Origin: Thermocrinis sp.
GTDB lineage: Bacteria > Aquificota > Aquificia > Aquificales > Aquificaceae
Direction: 5' to 3'
DNA length: 41,559 nucleotides
NCBI RefSeq assembly: GCF_036781485.1
Contig: NZ_DAIQAX010000001.1
Span: 228,893-270,451, forward strand
Part shown: positions 23,855 to 32,662 of the stretch, piece by piece
How positions within the stretch are numbered: the stretch's first letter is position 1
Layout: each line of letters starts with the position of its first letter
Program-made: the position numbers and the translations under genes
The notes under the pieces: generated by a model
Databases searched by the model: none
What the model was told of the DNA's origin: nothing
What the model saw: the letters and a program-made list of their open reading frames with translations, nothing else

Positions 23855-24502
23855 ATGAAAAGCATAATAGTCCTACTTTCCGGTGGAATAGACAGCGCAG
23901 TTCTGCTCTGGCTTGCAAAGAGAGAATACGATAGAGTTTTGGCTCTTTCCTTTGATTATGGACAAAAACACAAAGTTGAGTTAAAGTATGCAAGGGAGCT
24001 GGCAAAGATTGCAGGGGTAGAGCACCTAATCGTAGAATTGCCCTCCCTTAAGGGGATAAAAGGTTCAGCCCTTTTGGAGGGTGGTCCGGAGGTGCCCTCT
24101 GAAGAGTACCACAAAGACACTCCACCTATAACTACTGTTCCTATGAGAAACCTGATCTTTTTAGCCATAGCGGGGGCTTATGCAGACGCTTACGAGATTG
24201 ACACCATAGGCATTGCGGTTCATTCTTTGGACTCTCCCTATCCAGACTGTAGGCCGGAGTTTATAAGTGCTGCAGAGAGTGCATTGACCTGTGGTTCCAC
24301 TTTGAGTGCAAAGAGGAAAGTAAGACTTAAAGTTTATGCACCCTTTTTGGGTATGACAAAAAGGGATATCGTTAGTTTGGGTATGTCTTTGTGTGTGCCT
24401 TTTGAAAAGACTTACTCCTGCTACAGAGGAACTGAGCCTCCCTGCGGAGAGTGTGCCACCTGCAGGCAAAGGGAAGAAGCTTTAAGAAGCATTCTGTTAT
24501 AA
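23855..24502 (+). CDS. queC: 7-cyano-7-deazaguanine synthase
   Basis: 215-residue QueC, which converts CDG to preQ0 for queuosine tRNA modification using ATP and ammonia. The PP-loop LSGGIDSAVLLW is at 8-19. The C-terminal zinc site is formed by the cysteines of YSCYRG and CGECATC. FSFDYGQKHKVEL-type text (here SFDYGQKH) and PMRNLIFLAIA are also typical. It begins 7 bases after tRNA-Leu with no obvious own promoter, so it may be read from the tRNA promoter. Confidence 0.95.
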   Translation: MKSIIVLLSGGIDSAVLLWLAKREYDRVLALSFDYGQKHKVELKYARELAKIAGVEHLIVELPSLKGIKGSALLEGGPEVPSEEYHKDTPPITTVPMRNLIFLAIAGAYADAYEIDTIGIAVHSLDSPYPDCRPEFISAAESALTCGSTLSAKRKVRLKVYAPFLGMTKRDIVSLGMSLCVPFEKTYSCYRGTEPPCGECATCRQREEALRSILL

Positions 24503-24503
24503 T
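24498..24503 (+). promoter_or_regulatory. TATAAT box for purL, probably leaderless
   Basis: TATAAT overlaps the end of queC and stands 6 bases before TTG (24510) and 9 bases before GTG (24513). No Shine-Dalgarno or clear -35. The spacing in the other leaderless candidates favours the GTG as the true start. Confidence 0.4.
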
Positions 24504-24509
24504 AACACC

Positions 24510-26741
24510 TTGGTGGTTGAAGTATATAAGCTTCACGGTCTTTCTGAACAAGAGTACAAAAGCATTGTTGAAAAGCTCGGCAGGGAGCCAAATCAAGTGG
24601 AGCTTGGCATTTTGGGAGCCCTTTGGTCAGAACATTGCTCTTACAAGTCCTCGAAGAGACTTTTAAAGCTTTTTCCTACCCAAGGTGAGCACGTTATTCA
24701 AGGACCTGGAGAAAACGCAGGAGTAGTTAAGCTTGACGATCAGGTTTGGCTTGCCTTTAAAATAGAAAGCCACAACCATCCTTCTTTTATAGAGCCCTTC
24801 AACGGTTCCGCAACAGGGGTGGGAGGAATAATAAGGGACGTTCTTTCAATGGGTGCCCGTCCTATTGCTTTGATGGACTCTCTGCGCTTTGGTTTTCCGT
24901 TGGACGCAAAGACAAGGTATATAGTCAAAGGAGTGGTAAAAGGTATTTCTCATTATGGGAACTCCATAGGTGTTCCCACGGTGGGTGGGGAAACCTTTTT
25001 TGAAGAGTGTTATAAGACAAATCCGCTTGTGAATGCCTTCTGTCTTGGAATTATACCTGCGGGCAGAATGCTTAGGGCGAGGGGCACAAAGGCAGGCCAA
25101 CTGCTATTTCTTATAGGCTCTTCTACTGGTAGAGACGGCATTCACGGAGCGGTTATGGCTTCTGGTGAGTTTGGAGAAGACACGGAAAGCAAAAGACCAA
25201 ACGTCCAAGTAGGGGACCCATACTTTGGAAAAAAGCTGATAGAGGCGATAATGAGGATAGTAGAGGAGGGCCTTATTGTTGGTATGCAGGACTTAGGCGC
25301 TGCTGGTTTGGCAGGCGCATCTTCAGAACTTGCCAACAAGTCCAAAATGGGTGTAGAGCTATATTTAGAAAAGGTTCCCCTCAGAGAACAAGGTATGACA
25401 CCTTACGAAATACTCCTTTCAGAAAGTCAAGAAAGAATGCTTTTGGTGGTAGAAAAAGAAAAGGTGGAAAGGCTCAAAGAATTAGCCAAAGAGTTTCATC
25501 TGGAGGGGGAAGTAGTGGGAAAATTGACGGAAGATGGCATTTTTAGAGCTTACTTTAACGGAGAGCTTGTAGCGGAGCTTCCGGTAAGTCTGATAACCGA
25601 AGAGGCACCCGTCTATCAAAGGCCAAGTAAAGAACCAGATTACATAAAGAACCTGAGAGCTTTCAACGAGGATGAGCTAAAGGAAGCAGACCTAAGGGAA
25701 GCCCTTTACAAGCTTTTGTCTTCTCCCAACGTGTGTTCAAAGGAGTGGATATACAGTCAGTATGATTATCAGGTGGGGACCAATACGGTCTTGGTGCCCG
25801 GAGCAGACAGTGCCATTTTAAGGGTCAAGTGGGTAGTCTATCCTGAGCTAAAAAGTGAAAAACTCATAGCTTTGAGCTGTGAAGGAAACGGCAGGATGGT
25901 CTTTCTGAACCCTTACGAAGGGGGAAAATATCTAATTGCGGAAGTGCTTAGAAACCTTGCCTGCGTTGGCGCAAAACCCTTAGGAATAACTGACTGCTTA
26001 AACTTTGGAAATCCAGAAAGACCGGAAATTATGTGGCAGTTGGAAAAGGCAGTAAGCGGAATGGCTGACGCTTGTAAGTATTTTGGTGTGCCAGTAGTTA
26101 GCGGAAACGTATCTCTCTACAACGAAACTGTGGAAAGTAAAGAGATAAGAAACGTATATCCCACACCCATAGTGGTTGCGGTGGGTTCCATTGAAGGAAA
26201 AACTTTTGTATCCCACAGGTTTGAAAAGCCGGGAAGCTTGATCTTTTTGATAGGAGACCTAAGAAGAAAGCTCAGTTTAGGTGGTAGCGAATACCTAAAA
26301 GTGGTTCATGGAATAGTGGCTGGTGATGTGCCAGTGGTGGATCTAAAGAAGGAAAAAGCCCTGCAAGAGGTGCTTATAAAACTCATAGAGGAACACATTG
26401 TCCTTTCTGCCCACGACGTATCCACAGGAGGACTTTTGATAGCTTTGCTGGAGTGTGTTTTTGGCACAGGGTTTGGGCTTGAGCTTAATATATACACGGA
26501 GGAAAGGCTTGATAGGTTTTTCTTTTCCGAAAGTCCCACAAGGGTTGTTGTAAGTGTGGAGAAAGGCAAGGAAGAACTCCTAAAGAACGCTGTAGAAGAG
26601 TCTGGCTTAGACTGGATGCTTTTGGGAAAGATAAAGGAAGAGTCAGAGCTTTCTGTAAAGATTTATGAAGAGCTAATCCTAAGGGAAAAGGTTGAAGACT
26701 TAGAAAGAGTATGGAGAGAATACTTAACCAACACGCTTTGA
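24510..26741 (+). CDS. purL: Phosphoribosylformylglycinamidine synthase subunit PurL
   Basis: About 743-residue PurL of the three-component (PurS/PurQ/PurL) type, making FGAM from FGAR in purine synthesis. Seen: LGALWSEHCSYKSSK near the start, the ATP/Mg segment ESHNHPSFIEPFNGSATGVGG, GMQDLGAAGLAGASSE, the second-half GDCLNFGNPE-like ITDCLNFGNPE, and SAHDVSTGGLLIAL. It lacks the glutaminase domain of large PurL, which must be a separate PurQ. Start is TTG 24510 or GTG 24513. Its last 31 bases overlap lspA. Confidence 0.96.
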   Translation: MVVEVYKLHGLSEQEYKSIVEKLGREPNQVELGILGALWSEHCSYKSSKRLLKLFPTQGEHVIQGPGENAGVVKLDDQVWLAFKIESHNHPSFIEPFNGSATGVGGIIRDVLSMGARPIALMDSLRFGFPLDAKTRYIVKGVVKGISHYGNSIGVPTVGGETFFEECYKTNPLVNAFCLGIIPAGRMLRARGTKAGQLLFLIGSSTGRDGIHGAVMASGEFGEDTESKRPNVQVGDPYFGKKLIEAIMRIVEEGLIVGMQDLGAAGLAGASSELANKSKMGVELYLEKVPLREQGMTPYEILLSESQERMLLVVEKEKVERLKELAKEFHLEGEVVGKLTEDGIFRAYFNGELVAELPVSLITEEAPVYQRPSKEPDYIKNLRAFNEDELKEADLREALYKLLSSPNVCSKEWIYSQYDYQVGTNTVLVPGADSAILRVKWVVYPELKSEKLIALSCEGNGRMVFLNPYEGGKYLIAEVLRNLACVGAKPLGITDCLNFGNPERPEIMWQLEKAVSGMADACKYFGVPVVSGNVSLYNETVESKEIRNVYPTPIVVAVGSIEGKTFVSHRFEKPGSLIFLIGDLRRKLSLGGSEYLKVVHGIVAGDVPVVDLKKEKALQEVLIKLIEEHIVLSAHDVSTGGLLIALLECVFGTGFGLELNIYTEERLDRFFFSESPTRVVVSVEKGKEELLKNAVEESGLDWMLLGKIKEESELSVKIYEELILREKVEDLERVWREYLTNTL

Positions 26742-27196
26742 TATACTTGGCTTTTCTCTCTACTGTTTTCCTTTTGGACCTATTCACGAAACATTTGGCC
26801 GAATCTTTCATAAAGGAAGATATTCAAGTTCTGCCTTTTCTAAAGCTGGTGCTTGTGTATAACAAGGGCGTTGCCTTTGGACTGCTTTCTGATGCTCCAG
26901 ATTGGTTAAGGATACTAGTATTGCTCGGGGTCCCACCCATTGCAATAGTTTTTACTTTTTTCTACACAGTCAAGAGTAGAGATTGGCTTGTATCCCTGTC
27001 TATGGGTGCCATAGGTGGTGGGGCGCTTGGAAACTTTTACGACAGACTAATCCTTGGTGAGGTTAGAGATTTTATATACTTCTCTTACGGAAAGTTTTCT
27101 TATCCAGCCTTCAACGTGGCGGATTCTATGATATCCATAGGGATTGTTTTGTTTCTGCTAAGAGAAACCCTTTTTAAAAGGTATCGGTTAAATTAA
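26711..27196 (+). CDS. lspA: Lipoprotein signal peptidase (signal peptidase II)
   Basis: 161-residue inner-membrane aspartic protease that removes signal peptides from prolipoproteins. Four helices are visible. The motifs NKGVAFGL, GGALGNFYDRL with catalytic Asp111, VRDFI, and FNVADS with Asp138 are in place. It starts 31 bases inside purL in another frame. Its substrates in this window would be the GH135-like lipoprotein and the small lipoprotein beside the subtilase. Confidence 0.95.
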   Translation: MERILNQHALIYLAFLSTVFLLDLFTKHLAESFIKEDIQVLPFLKLVLVYNKGVAFGLLSDAPDWLRILVLLGVPPIAIVFTFFYTVKSRDWLVSLSMGAIGGGALGNFYDRLILGEVRDFIYFSYGKFSYPAFNVADSMISIGIVLFLLRETLFKRYRLN

Positions 27197-27201
27197 TTTT
27201 C

Positions 27202-27423
27202 ATGGAGTGGACGCAATCCTTGCTAAACAAAAGGATAGATGACACAAGCAAGAGGATTGACGATACTAACAGGAGGATTGATGACTTGAGAGGAGAATTT
27301 ATGGAGTTCCGTAAAGAAGTAAAGGGAGAGTTTGAGAAGCTCCGTAAGGAAGTGAAGGAAGAGCTCAGGGAAATTCGTGTCCTTCTTTACAAAGTTCTTG
27401 AAGTGCCTGAAAAGAAGGAATGA
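27202..27423 (+). CDS. Small coiled-coil protein with heptad repeats
   Basis: 73 residues with no signal peptide or membrane helix. Three near-identical heptads, RIDDTSK, RIDDTNR and RIDDLRG, are encoded by 21-base direct repeats (27232-27291). A long charged helix follows (FEKLRKEVKEELREI). The whole protein should form one coiled coil. Five bases separate it from lspA and its stop overlaps the next start (ATGA), so it is co-transcribed. Similar short repeat coiled coils are common and their function is usually unknown. Confidence 0.75.
   Translation: MEWTQSLLNKRIDDTSKRIDDTNRRIDDLRGEFMEFRKEVKGEFEKLRKEVKEELREIRVLLYKVLEVPEKKE
27232..27291 (+). repeat. 21-base tandem repeat in the coiled-coil gene
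   Basis: Three degenerate copies (27232-27252, 27253-27273, 27274-27291) of AGG-AT(A/T)-GA(T/C)-GA-(T/C)-AC-type units encode the RIDD heptads. Third positions differ between copies, so selection is acting on the protein and the duplication is not recent. Confidence 0.7.
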
Positions 27424-27842
27424 AAGCAATAGCCTTCCTTTTGCTTTTATCTACCTCTTCCCTTGCCTTCTATCACTGCTTTTTTGATGCGGGCAAAAGG
27501 TATGGAGTGGATCCTTACCTTCTGGTTGCTATTGCCAGCGTGGAAAGTGGTTTTAACCCAAGGGCAATAAACCGCAACAAAAACGGTAGCGTAGATTACG
27601 GTATTATGCAGATAAACTCCCACTGGCTCAAAAAGTATAAGATCCCCACCGAATGGATCTGGGAACCCTGCTACAACATACACTTTGGCGCTATGGTTCT
27701 TAAAAGGTGTATGGATGCAAAGGGAGGAAACGTAAAGCTTACGATAGATTGCTACAACAAAGGAGACAAAGCAAAGGAAAACAGCGAGTATGTGATAAAG
27801 GTTTATAAAAAGCACGCCAGATTGTTGAGGATGGTGGAGTAG
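27420..27842 (+). CDS. Secreted lytic transglycosylase (SLT, VirB1/IpgF-like)
   Basis: 140 residues: a signal peptide of about 16 residues, then a single SLT domain that cleaves peptidoglycan. The catalytic Glu42 lies in IASVESGFNP, followed by GIMQIN and CYNKGD, the family signatures. Four cysteines (FYHCFF, EPCYN, KRCMD, DCYNK) may form disulfides in the periplasm. Such small enzymes often open the wall for secretion machines. It ends 4 bases before the converging gspN gene, at the border of the T2SS locus, which fits that role but does not prove it. Confidence 0.88.
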   Translation: MKAIAFLLLLSTSSLAFYHCFFDAGKRYGVDPYLLVAIASVESGFNPRAINRNKNGSVDYGIMQINSHWLKKYKIPTEWIWEPCYNIHFGAMVLKRCMDAKGGNVKLTIDCYNKGDKAKENSEYVIKVYKKHARLLRMVE

Positions 27843-27846
27843 GGCA

Positions 27847-28494
27847 TTACCTGGCAAATTCAAGGGAGGGACTATTTAAAGTGCCAGATAAAAGCATAGT
27901 CATACCACTTCCCACAAGCTTGCCGTTTATGGAAGAGCTAAGAGGGTTTTGTTTGTTGAAGGAGATAACCCCATCGCCCAAGAAGGTTAAACCAGCAGTT
28001 TTTGCCTCCACGCTGAACGCATTTCCCTTAAAGTTTAAACTAAGCTCGTTCAAACTAAGGTCTTTGAGTTTTACGTTTGTAAGCTCTAAGCTACCCTTTA
28101 CTCCCTCTGCTATCCGGAGGTCTAAGGACCTTACCTGTGCATTTTTAATACAACCAAGGTCTTTCCCCTTGGCGACGATCTCTTTATTGAGATATAGCTT
28201 TATCTGAAAGCTACCACCTGCACACTGTCCGCTTAGCAAAAGATAAAAGGTCCCCAAAGACAGCTCCAAACTTTCAAAATCACCAAGTTTAAAGTCCTTT
28301 ATATAGATCTGAGCTTTCTTTAGTCTTAGGCTAAGCATCCTTTCTGTCACTTCTTCAGCCATAACGTAGATGTGGTTTTTCAAAAGAATTCTGTCAAGTA
28401 TTAGAAACTTAGGAAGAGTGGCAAAAACGAGAAAAAGACTAAAAAAAAAGAAAAGTAAGCCCAACAGGATGGTTTGCTTAATACTGCTCTTCAT
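27847..28494 (-). CDS. gspN: Type II secretion protein N-like
   Basis: 215 residues: one N-terminal membrane helix (about 9-28), then a periplasmic beta-rich region with LELSLGTFYLLLSG and LDLRIAEGVKGSLELTNVKL-type repeats, as in GspN/AsmA-like proteins. It begins 17 bases inside gspD, in the usual gspC-gspD-gspN order. Sequence similarity is weak; the call rests on architecture plus position. GspN is an accessory inner-membrane component present in only some T2SS. Confidence 0.65.
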   Translation of the reverse strand: MKSSIKQTILLGLLFFFFSLFLVFATLPKFLILDRILLKNHIYVMAEEVTERMLSLRLKKAQIYIKDFKLGDFESLELSLGTFYLLLSGQCAGGSFQIKLYLNKEIVAKGKDLGCIKNAQVRSLDLRIAEGVKGSLELTNVKLKDLSLNELSLNFKGNAFSVEAKTAGLTFLGDGVISFNKQNPLSSSINGKLVGSGMTMLLSGTLNSPSLEFAR

Positions 28495-30454
28495 CTTCCT
28501 GTTTCTTCTTTTCCTGAAGCAGGTTTTTTAGCTCTTCGGCTAGCTTTTGATGTTCTTGGGTGATGCGCGAAAGCTCTTCTGCACTTTCTATAACATATGG
28601 TGTAAGAAATATGAAGAGAGAGACCTTGTCTTCGGATTTGACCTCTCTTCTGAAGAGCCATCCAAGAACTGGAATATCCTGAAGACCGGGCACGCCTTCT
28701 TTGGTGTTTAGAGCCTTTGTGCTTACAAGCCCACCAAGGATTATAGTTTGCCCGTTTTCTACCACCACCTCAGAGTTTAGTTGTCTGTTTGAGGTTACTG
28801 GTATGGCATAGCTCAGCGTTCCTATCTGAGGCCTAAGAAAGTCTATTATCTCCTGTACGCTTAGGTTTATCAAAAGTCTTAGGTCTTTTTCGGATATGGT
28901 AGGTGTTACGCTAAGGTTTAATCCCACCTCTTTGTAATCGTAGGTTATTACCGGCTGTCCGTTTATGTCAAACTTTACTCCGGAGGCAAAGGGAATTACT
29001 TGACCCACCTTTATGACCGCCTCCTGGTTGTCAAGGGTTAGCACCTTTGGGTTTGACACTATGTTAAAACCACTACCTTTTTCTAAAAGAGAAAACAGAA
29101 GCACCAAGTCTGGGAAAAACAGGGAAGTCCCACCTACGGTTATAGTTCTACCCGCTTTACTTAACGCACCTATCACAAAGTTTCCGGATATTATGGCGCT
29201 ATAGACGTCCTGAAGGCTTGAACCACCAAACGCTCCTCCACCGTGGGTGCCAAAGATCTGCCACCTTACCCCCAACTCCAAAGCCTTACTCGTGCTCATT
29301 TCCACCACAGTAGCTGCTATCAAAACCTGCTTCCTTTTTACGTCTATCTTTTCTATAAAAACCTTTAAACTTTCATACTCCTGAGGTGTGGCGTAGATTA
29401 TTACGGAGTTTGTCCCCCTGTCAAAGCCGATCCTTACACCTTCTTTGGTTTCTATGGTAGTCAAAGGAGTTGGCTGTGGTTTTTGTGGTTCTTCCCTTCT
29501 TAGAGGCGTTTCTGGACCTCTGAGGTCAATGGATGTTCTTCCTGGCTCTTGAGTTTGAACAGGGGTGGTTGGAGAAACTTCCCTGAAAAGGGTTTGAATA
29601 CTCTTGTATAGCTCTTCTGCGGAGATATGCTTTAGCTTTATAAGGTAAAAGCTTCTTTCTAAGGGTCCCAAGCTTTCCCTGTCTAAGGTTTCTATAAACT
29701 CCTTTGCTATACTTTGTGTTTTTTCATTTGCCACTACTACTACGGAGTTGCTGTCTTTGTTAAAGGTTATGAAAACGGGGGTGCCAAAGTGCTGTTGTAA
29801 GGCAGAGGCTATAGTTTGTAGGCTTTGAAAAACACTTTCCGCTTTTGCCCTTTCTAATTTGTAGATCTTAACGCTTATTGCTCTTTCAGGAGAATCAAGC
29901 TCTTTCAGAAGGGATTTTAAACTCTCTATGTTCCTTGCTATATCTGCGATTAGGATGGAGTTGGAAGGGGGATGGACCGCAATCTTTGCTGTAGCGGATA
30001 AAAACGGTTGGATAGCCTGTTGAAGTTGGACTGCCTGAGCGTTCTGTGCGGTGTATATGTATATTACTATCTCTCCCAAAGTTGATGGTTTTTTTAGTTC
30101 TGCAAGGGACACTGCCTTTTGCAGAGGTAGGATCTTTACGAAGTTTGTTTCTTCCACCGCACCATAGCCTTGCAAAGAAAGGGCTAAAAGGAATATCTCC
30201 CAAGCTTCCTTTACGCTAACCGGCTTTGCTGAGCTCACGGTGATGGTTCCCTTCACGCTTGGGTCCAAAAGTATGTTTTTTCCCGTAAGTTCAGACATAA
30301 ACTTGACCACGAGAGATATGTCCGCATCCTGAAAGTTTAAGAATACTTTACCGGTTTTTCTTTGCTGTTGAGCTGTTTTTTGTAGATCCTCACCAGTCTG
30401 AGCGTAAGCGGAGAAGGAAAGGACAATCAACAAGAGACATAAAAACCTAACCAT
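28478..30454 (-). CDS. gspD: Type II secretion outer-membrane secretin GspD
   Basis: 658-residue secretin forming the outer-membrane channel. A signal peptide ends at AYA-Q19. N0 covers about 35-110, N1 115-188, N2 193-258 and N3 263-372. N3 contains a Pro-rich insert at 293-335. The secretin barrel domain follows to about 615, with VPGLQDIPVLGWLFRR and the VVENGQTIILGGL segment. The tail (from about 626) is a charged helix that could bind a pilotin, but no gspS is seen. It starts one base after the gspC stop codon and is coupled to gspN. Confidence 0.95.
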   Translation of the reverse strand: MVRFLCLLLIVLSFSAYAQTGEDLQKTAQQQRKTGKVFLNFQDADISLVVKFMSELTGKNILLDPSVKGTITVSSAKPVSVKEAWEIFLLALSLQGYGAVEETNFVKILPLQKAVSLAELKKPSTLGEIVIYIYTAQNAQAVQLQQAIQPFLSATAKIAVHPPSNSILIADIARNIESLKSLLKELDSPERAISVKIYKLERAKAESVFQSLQTIASALQQHFGTPVFITFNKDSNSVVVVANEKTQSIAKEFIETLDRESLGPLERSFYLIKLKHISAEELYKSIQTLFREVSPTTPVQTQEPGRTSIDLRGPETPLRREEPQKPQPTPLTTIETKEGVRIGFDRGTNSVIIYATPQEYESLKVFIEKIDVKRKQVLIAATVVEMSTSKALELGVRWQIFGTHGGGAFGGSSLQDVYSAIISGNFVIGALSKAGRTITVGGTSLFFPDLVLLFSLLEKGSGFNIVSNPKVLTLDNQEAVIKVGQVIPFASGVKFDINGQPVITYDYKEVGLNLSVTPTISEKDLRLLINLSVQEIIDFLRPQIGTLSYAIPVTSNRQLNSEVVVENGQTIILGGLVSTKALNTKEGVPGLQDIPVLGWLFRREVKSEDKVSLFIFLTPYVIESAEELSRITQEHQKLAEELKNLLQEKKKQEDEEQY

Positions 30455-31201
30455 TCATTCAACCCTTACTAAAAGTTCTACAGATTTACCCTCTCTAATT
30501 AAGTTGATTTTAAAACTGCTTTCATTTCTCAAAACTTGAAGGATCCTAAAAGCATCTTCCCCACTTCTTATAGACTGATTGTTTATACTCACCAGCACGT
30601 CCCCTGGGCTTATACCTATCTTAGAAAATATGCTATTTGGATCTATCCATTCAAAGAGAAAACCAACCGTTCTTCCATTCTCAACGTAGGGCACAAGCCT
30701 TATCTGTCTAAACATTATACCCGGGTCTGCGGTAATGCTTTCTATCTCTCTCTTTTGAATAACAGACTGAAGAGTGCTGACAGGACTCTGAATAGAAACC
30801 ATCCCTTCCGCTTTTGCGCTCGCACTTGCAAAACTAAACCCCACAGCCTTCGTCTCTTGACCCTTTGAAAGGAGTATGTAGTTTCTCTCTATCTTAGACA
30901 CCCTGTAGTTCCCTATCTGACTACCAACTCTAACAACCTTTGTCTCCCCACCTGTATTTACAAGAGCCATATTTACGCTTCCCGAAACTGTGGCTAACAG
31001 GGTTATATTCAGTGGCTTTTCTTCTTTGACCTCTTCCCTTTTAAAAAGAAAGCTAAGGTCTGCAACTTTTGGCTTTTCCACCCTTAGGGTGGGAATGAAC
31101 GCCAGCCTTTGACTAAAGGTGAGATTGAAGTAGAAAAACAAAGGCAGGGCAAAGGAACAGACAAAAACAAGGAAGAAATAAGTCAGTATGTTTATATTCA
31201 T
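30455..31201 (-). CDS. gspC: Type II secretion inner-membrane protein GspC
   Basis: 248 residues: a membrane helix at about 5-27, a homology region (NITLLATVSGS to KVVRVGSQIGNYRVSKIE) that contacts the secretin N0 domain, a linker, and a C-terminal PDZ domain (from about 165, with ISPGDVLVSINNQSI) that takes part in substrate choice. Length and order are as in known GspC. The ATG at 31199-31201 is preceded by a minus-strand TATAAT 11 bases away and no Shine-Dalgarno. It is divergent from gspE. Confidence 0.9.
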   Translation of the reverse strand: MNINILTYFFLVFVCSFALPLFFYFNLTFSQRLAFIPTLRVEKPKVADLSFLFKREEVKEEKPLNITLLATVSGSVNMALVNTGGETKVVRVGSQIGNYRVSKIERNYILLSKGQETKAVGFSFASASAKAEGMVSIQSPVSTLQSVIQKREIESITADPGIMFRQIRLVPYVENGRTVGFLFEWIDPNSIFSKIGISPGDVLVSINNQSIRSGEDAFRILQVLRNESSFKINLIREGKSVELLVRVE

Positions 31202-31212
31202 GACAATTTAGC

Positions 31213-31244
31213 ATTATAATGCGTCGGGTAGGAAATCGTATAAT
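31213..31244. promoter_or_regulatory. Divergent TATAAT boxes between gspC and gspE
   Basis: The minus-strand TATAAT at 31213-31218 lies 11 bases before the gspC ATG, and the plus-strand TATAAT at 31239-31244 lies 8 bases before the gspE ATG. Neither gene has a Shine-Dalgarno. The whole gap is 51 bases, so the two halves of the secretion locus are controlled from one tiny region. Confidence 0.5.
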
Positions 31245-31252
31245 TAATAACA

Positions 31253-32662
31253 ATGGACATTCTAAAAACCTATAAGCTCATACCCATAGAAGAAACTGAA
31301 AGCAGTATAAAGCTTTTGGCTCCAAAGGGGTATAATAGTTTCCTTTTGGAGGAGATAAGGTTTATTTCTGGTAAAGAAGTAGATGTGGTCTTTGTGGAAA
31401 ATGAGGAATTTACCGCAGAACTGCAGAAAAGGTTAGCCCAAGAGGAGGTTATTATAGAAAGCGCAGAGGGAGAAGGTGAGGGACCAAAGGACATACTCCT
31501 TGAGGAAGACAAAAGCCCTGCGGTTAGCTTTGTCAATTCCACACTCATAAAGGCGGTTACCCTTTCTGCATCAGACATACACATAGAGCCTTATCAGGAC
31601 GGTTCTTACGTTAGGTTCAGACTTGACGGAGTGCTACACGATTATATGAGCATTCCTCTGTCCCTACACGACGCTGTGGTCTCAAGGATAAAGGTTTTGG
31701 CAAACCTAAACGTGGCAGAAAGAAGGGTCCCACAGGATGGGAAGATAAGGGTAAAGATAGGGGGCAGAGAGCTGGACATAAGGGTTTCTGTGGTGCCCAC
31801 CGTCTTTGGGGAGAGGGTAGTTCTGAGGCTCCTTGATAGGTCCTCCACCATGCTTACCCTTGAAGACCTTGGATTATTTGCGGAAGACTTGGAGAAAGTA
31901 AAAAGGCTTGCAAAGAAGCCTTACGGAATTGTGCTGGCAACGGGACCCACAGGCTCAGGAAAGAGCACAACCCTTTACGCCATGCTCTTGCAGATAAAGA
32001 GTCCAGAGAGAAACATAATAACCATAGAGGACCCTCCCGAGTATCAGGTAAAGGGCATAAGTCAGATTCAGGTAAATCCTAAGGTGGGACTGACCTTTGC
32101 CAGTGGGCTAAGAGCAATTCTGAGACAAGACCCGGATGTTATAATGGTGGGTGAAATAAGGGACAGCGAGACCGCAGAGATTGCAGTTCATGCAGCCCTT
32201 ACGGGACACTTGGTGCTTTCTACCCTCCACACCAACGACGCACCTTCCGCCATAGCAAGGCTTGCAGACCTTGGCATAGAACCCTTTCTGATAGCCTCTT
32301 CCTTGGAAGGAGTAATAGCCCAAAGGCTTGTAAGAAAGATCTGTCCAAACTGTAAGGTGAGCTACAGACCATCGGAAGAAGAGTTAAGAGAGCTTGGACT
32401 AAGTGGGGAATATACCTTTTACAAAGGGGTAGGCTGTGATGAGTGTATGGGAGCGGGCTACAGGGGAAGGACGGGCTTGTTTGAAGTTTTAGAGCTTGAC
32501 CAAGAGCTAAAGCAGTTTATCTTAAGAACTCAAGACGCCAACGCCATAAGAAGGCTTGCCAAGGAAAGGGGCTTTAAGGACATGCTGGAGGACGGAGTTA
32601 GAAAGGTGCTCATGGGCATCACCACATCCGAAGAGCTAATAAGAGCCATAAAGGTAGAGTGA
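31253..32662 (+). CDS. gspE: Type II secretion ATPase GspE
   Basis: 469-residue hexameric ATPase that powers pseudopilus assembly. The N-terminal N1E domain covers about 1-85. Then come SDIHIEPY, Walker A GPTGSGKS at 231-238, the Asp box IRQDPDVIMVGEIRD-type segment (here RQDPDVIMVGEIRD), and the His box LSTLHTNDA. The zinc-binding four-Cys loop (CPNC and CDEC) lies near 365-400. All elements of GspE rather than PilB/PilT are present. The GTG/ATG of gspL overlaps its stop. Confidence 0.96.
   Translation: MDILKTYKLIPIEETESSIKLLAPKGYNSFLLEEIRFISGKEVDVVFVENEEFTAELQKRLAQEEVIIESAEGEGEGPKDILLEEDKSPAVSFVNSTLIKAVTLSASDIHIEPYQDGSYVRFRLDGVLHDYMSIPLSLHDAVVSRIKVLANLNVAERRVPQDGKIRVKIGGRELDIRVSVVPTVFGERVVLRLLDRSSTMLTLEDLGLFAEDLEKVKRLAKKPYGIVLATGPTGSGKSTTLYAMLLQIKSPERNIITIEDPPEYQVKGISQIQVNPKVGLTFASGLRAILRQDPDVIMVGEIRDSETAEIAVHAALTGHLVLSTLHTNDAPSAIARLADLGIEPFLIASSLEGVIAQRLVRKICPNCKVSYRPSEEELRELGLSGEYTFYKGVGCDECMGAGYRGRTGLFEVLELDQELKQFILRTQDANAIRRLAKERGFKDMLEDGVRKVLMGITTSEELIRAIKVE

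Noticed and set aside
23748..24005. Upstream extension of the yggS frame with an EEGLEPPRP reading
   Set aside because: It is the antisense of tRNA-Leu and the start of queC; this peptide is a well-known artefact of tRNA genes.
27232..27291. Tandem repeat as a possible CRISPR or mobile element
   Set aside because: The 21-base units are contiguous, in frame and encode heptads. No CRISPR array or insertion sequence was seen anywhere in the window.
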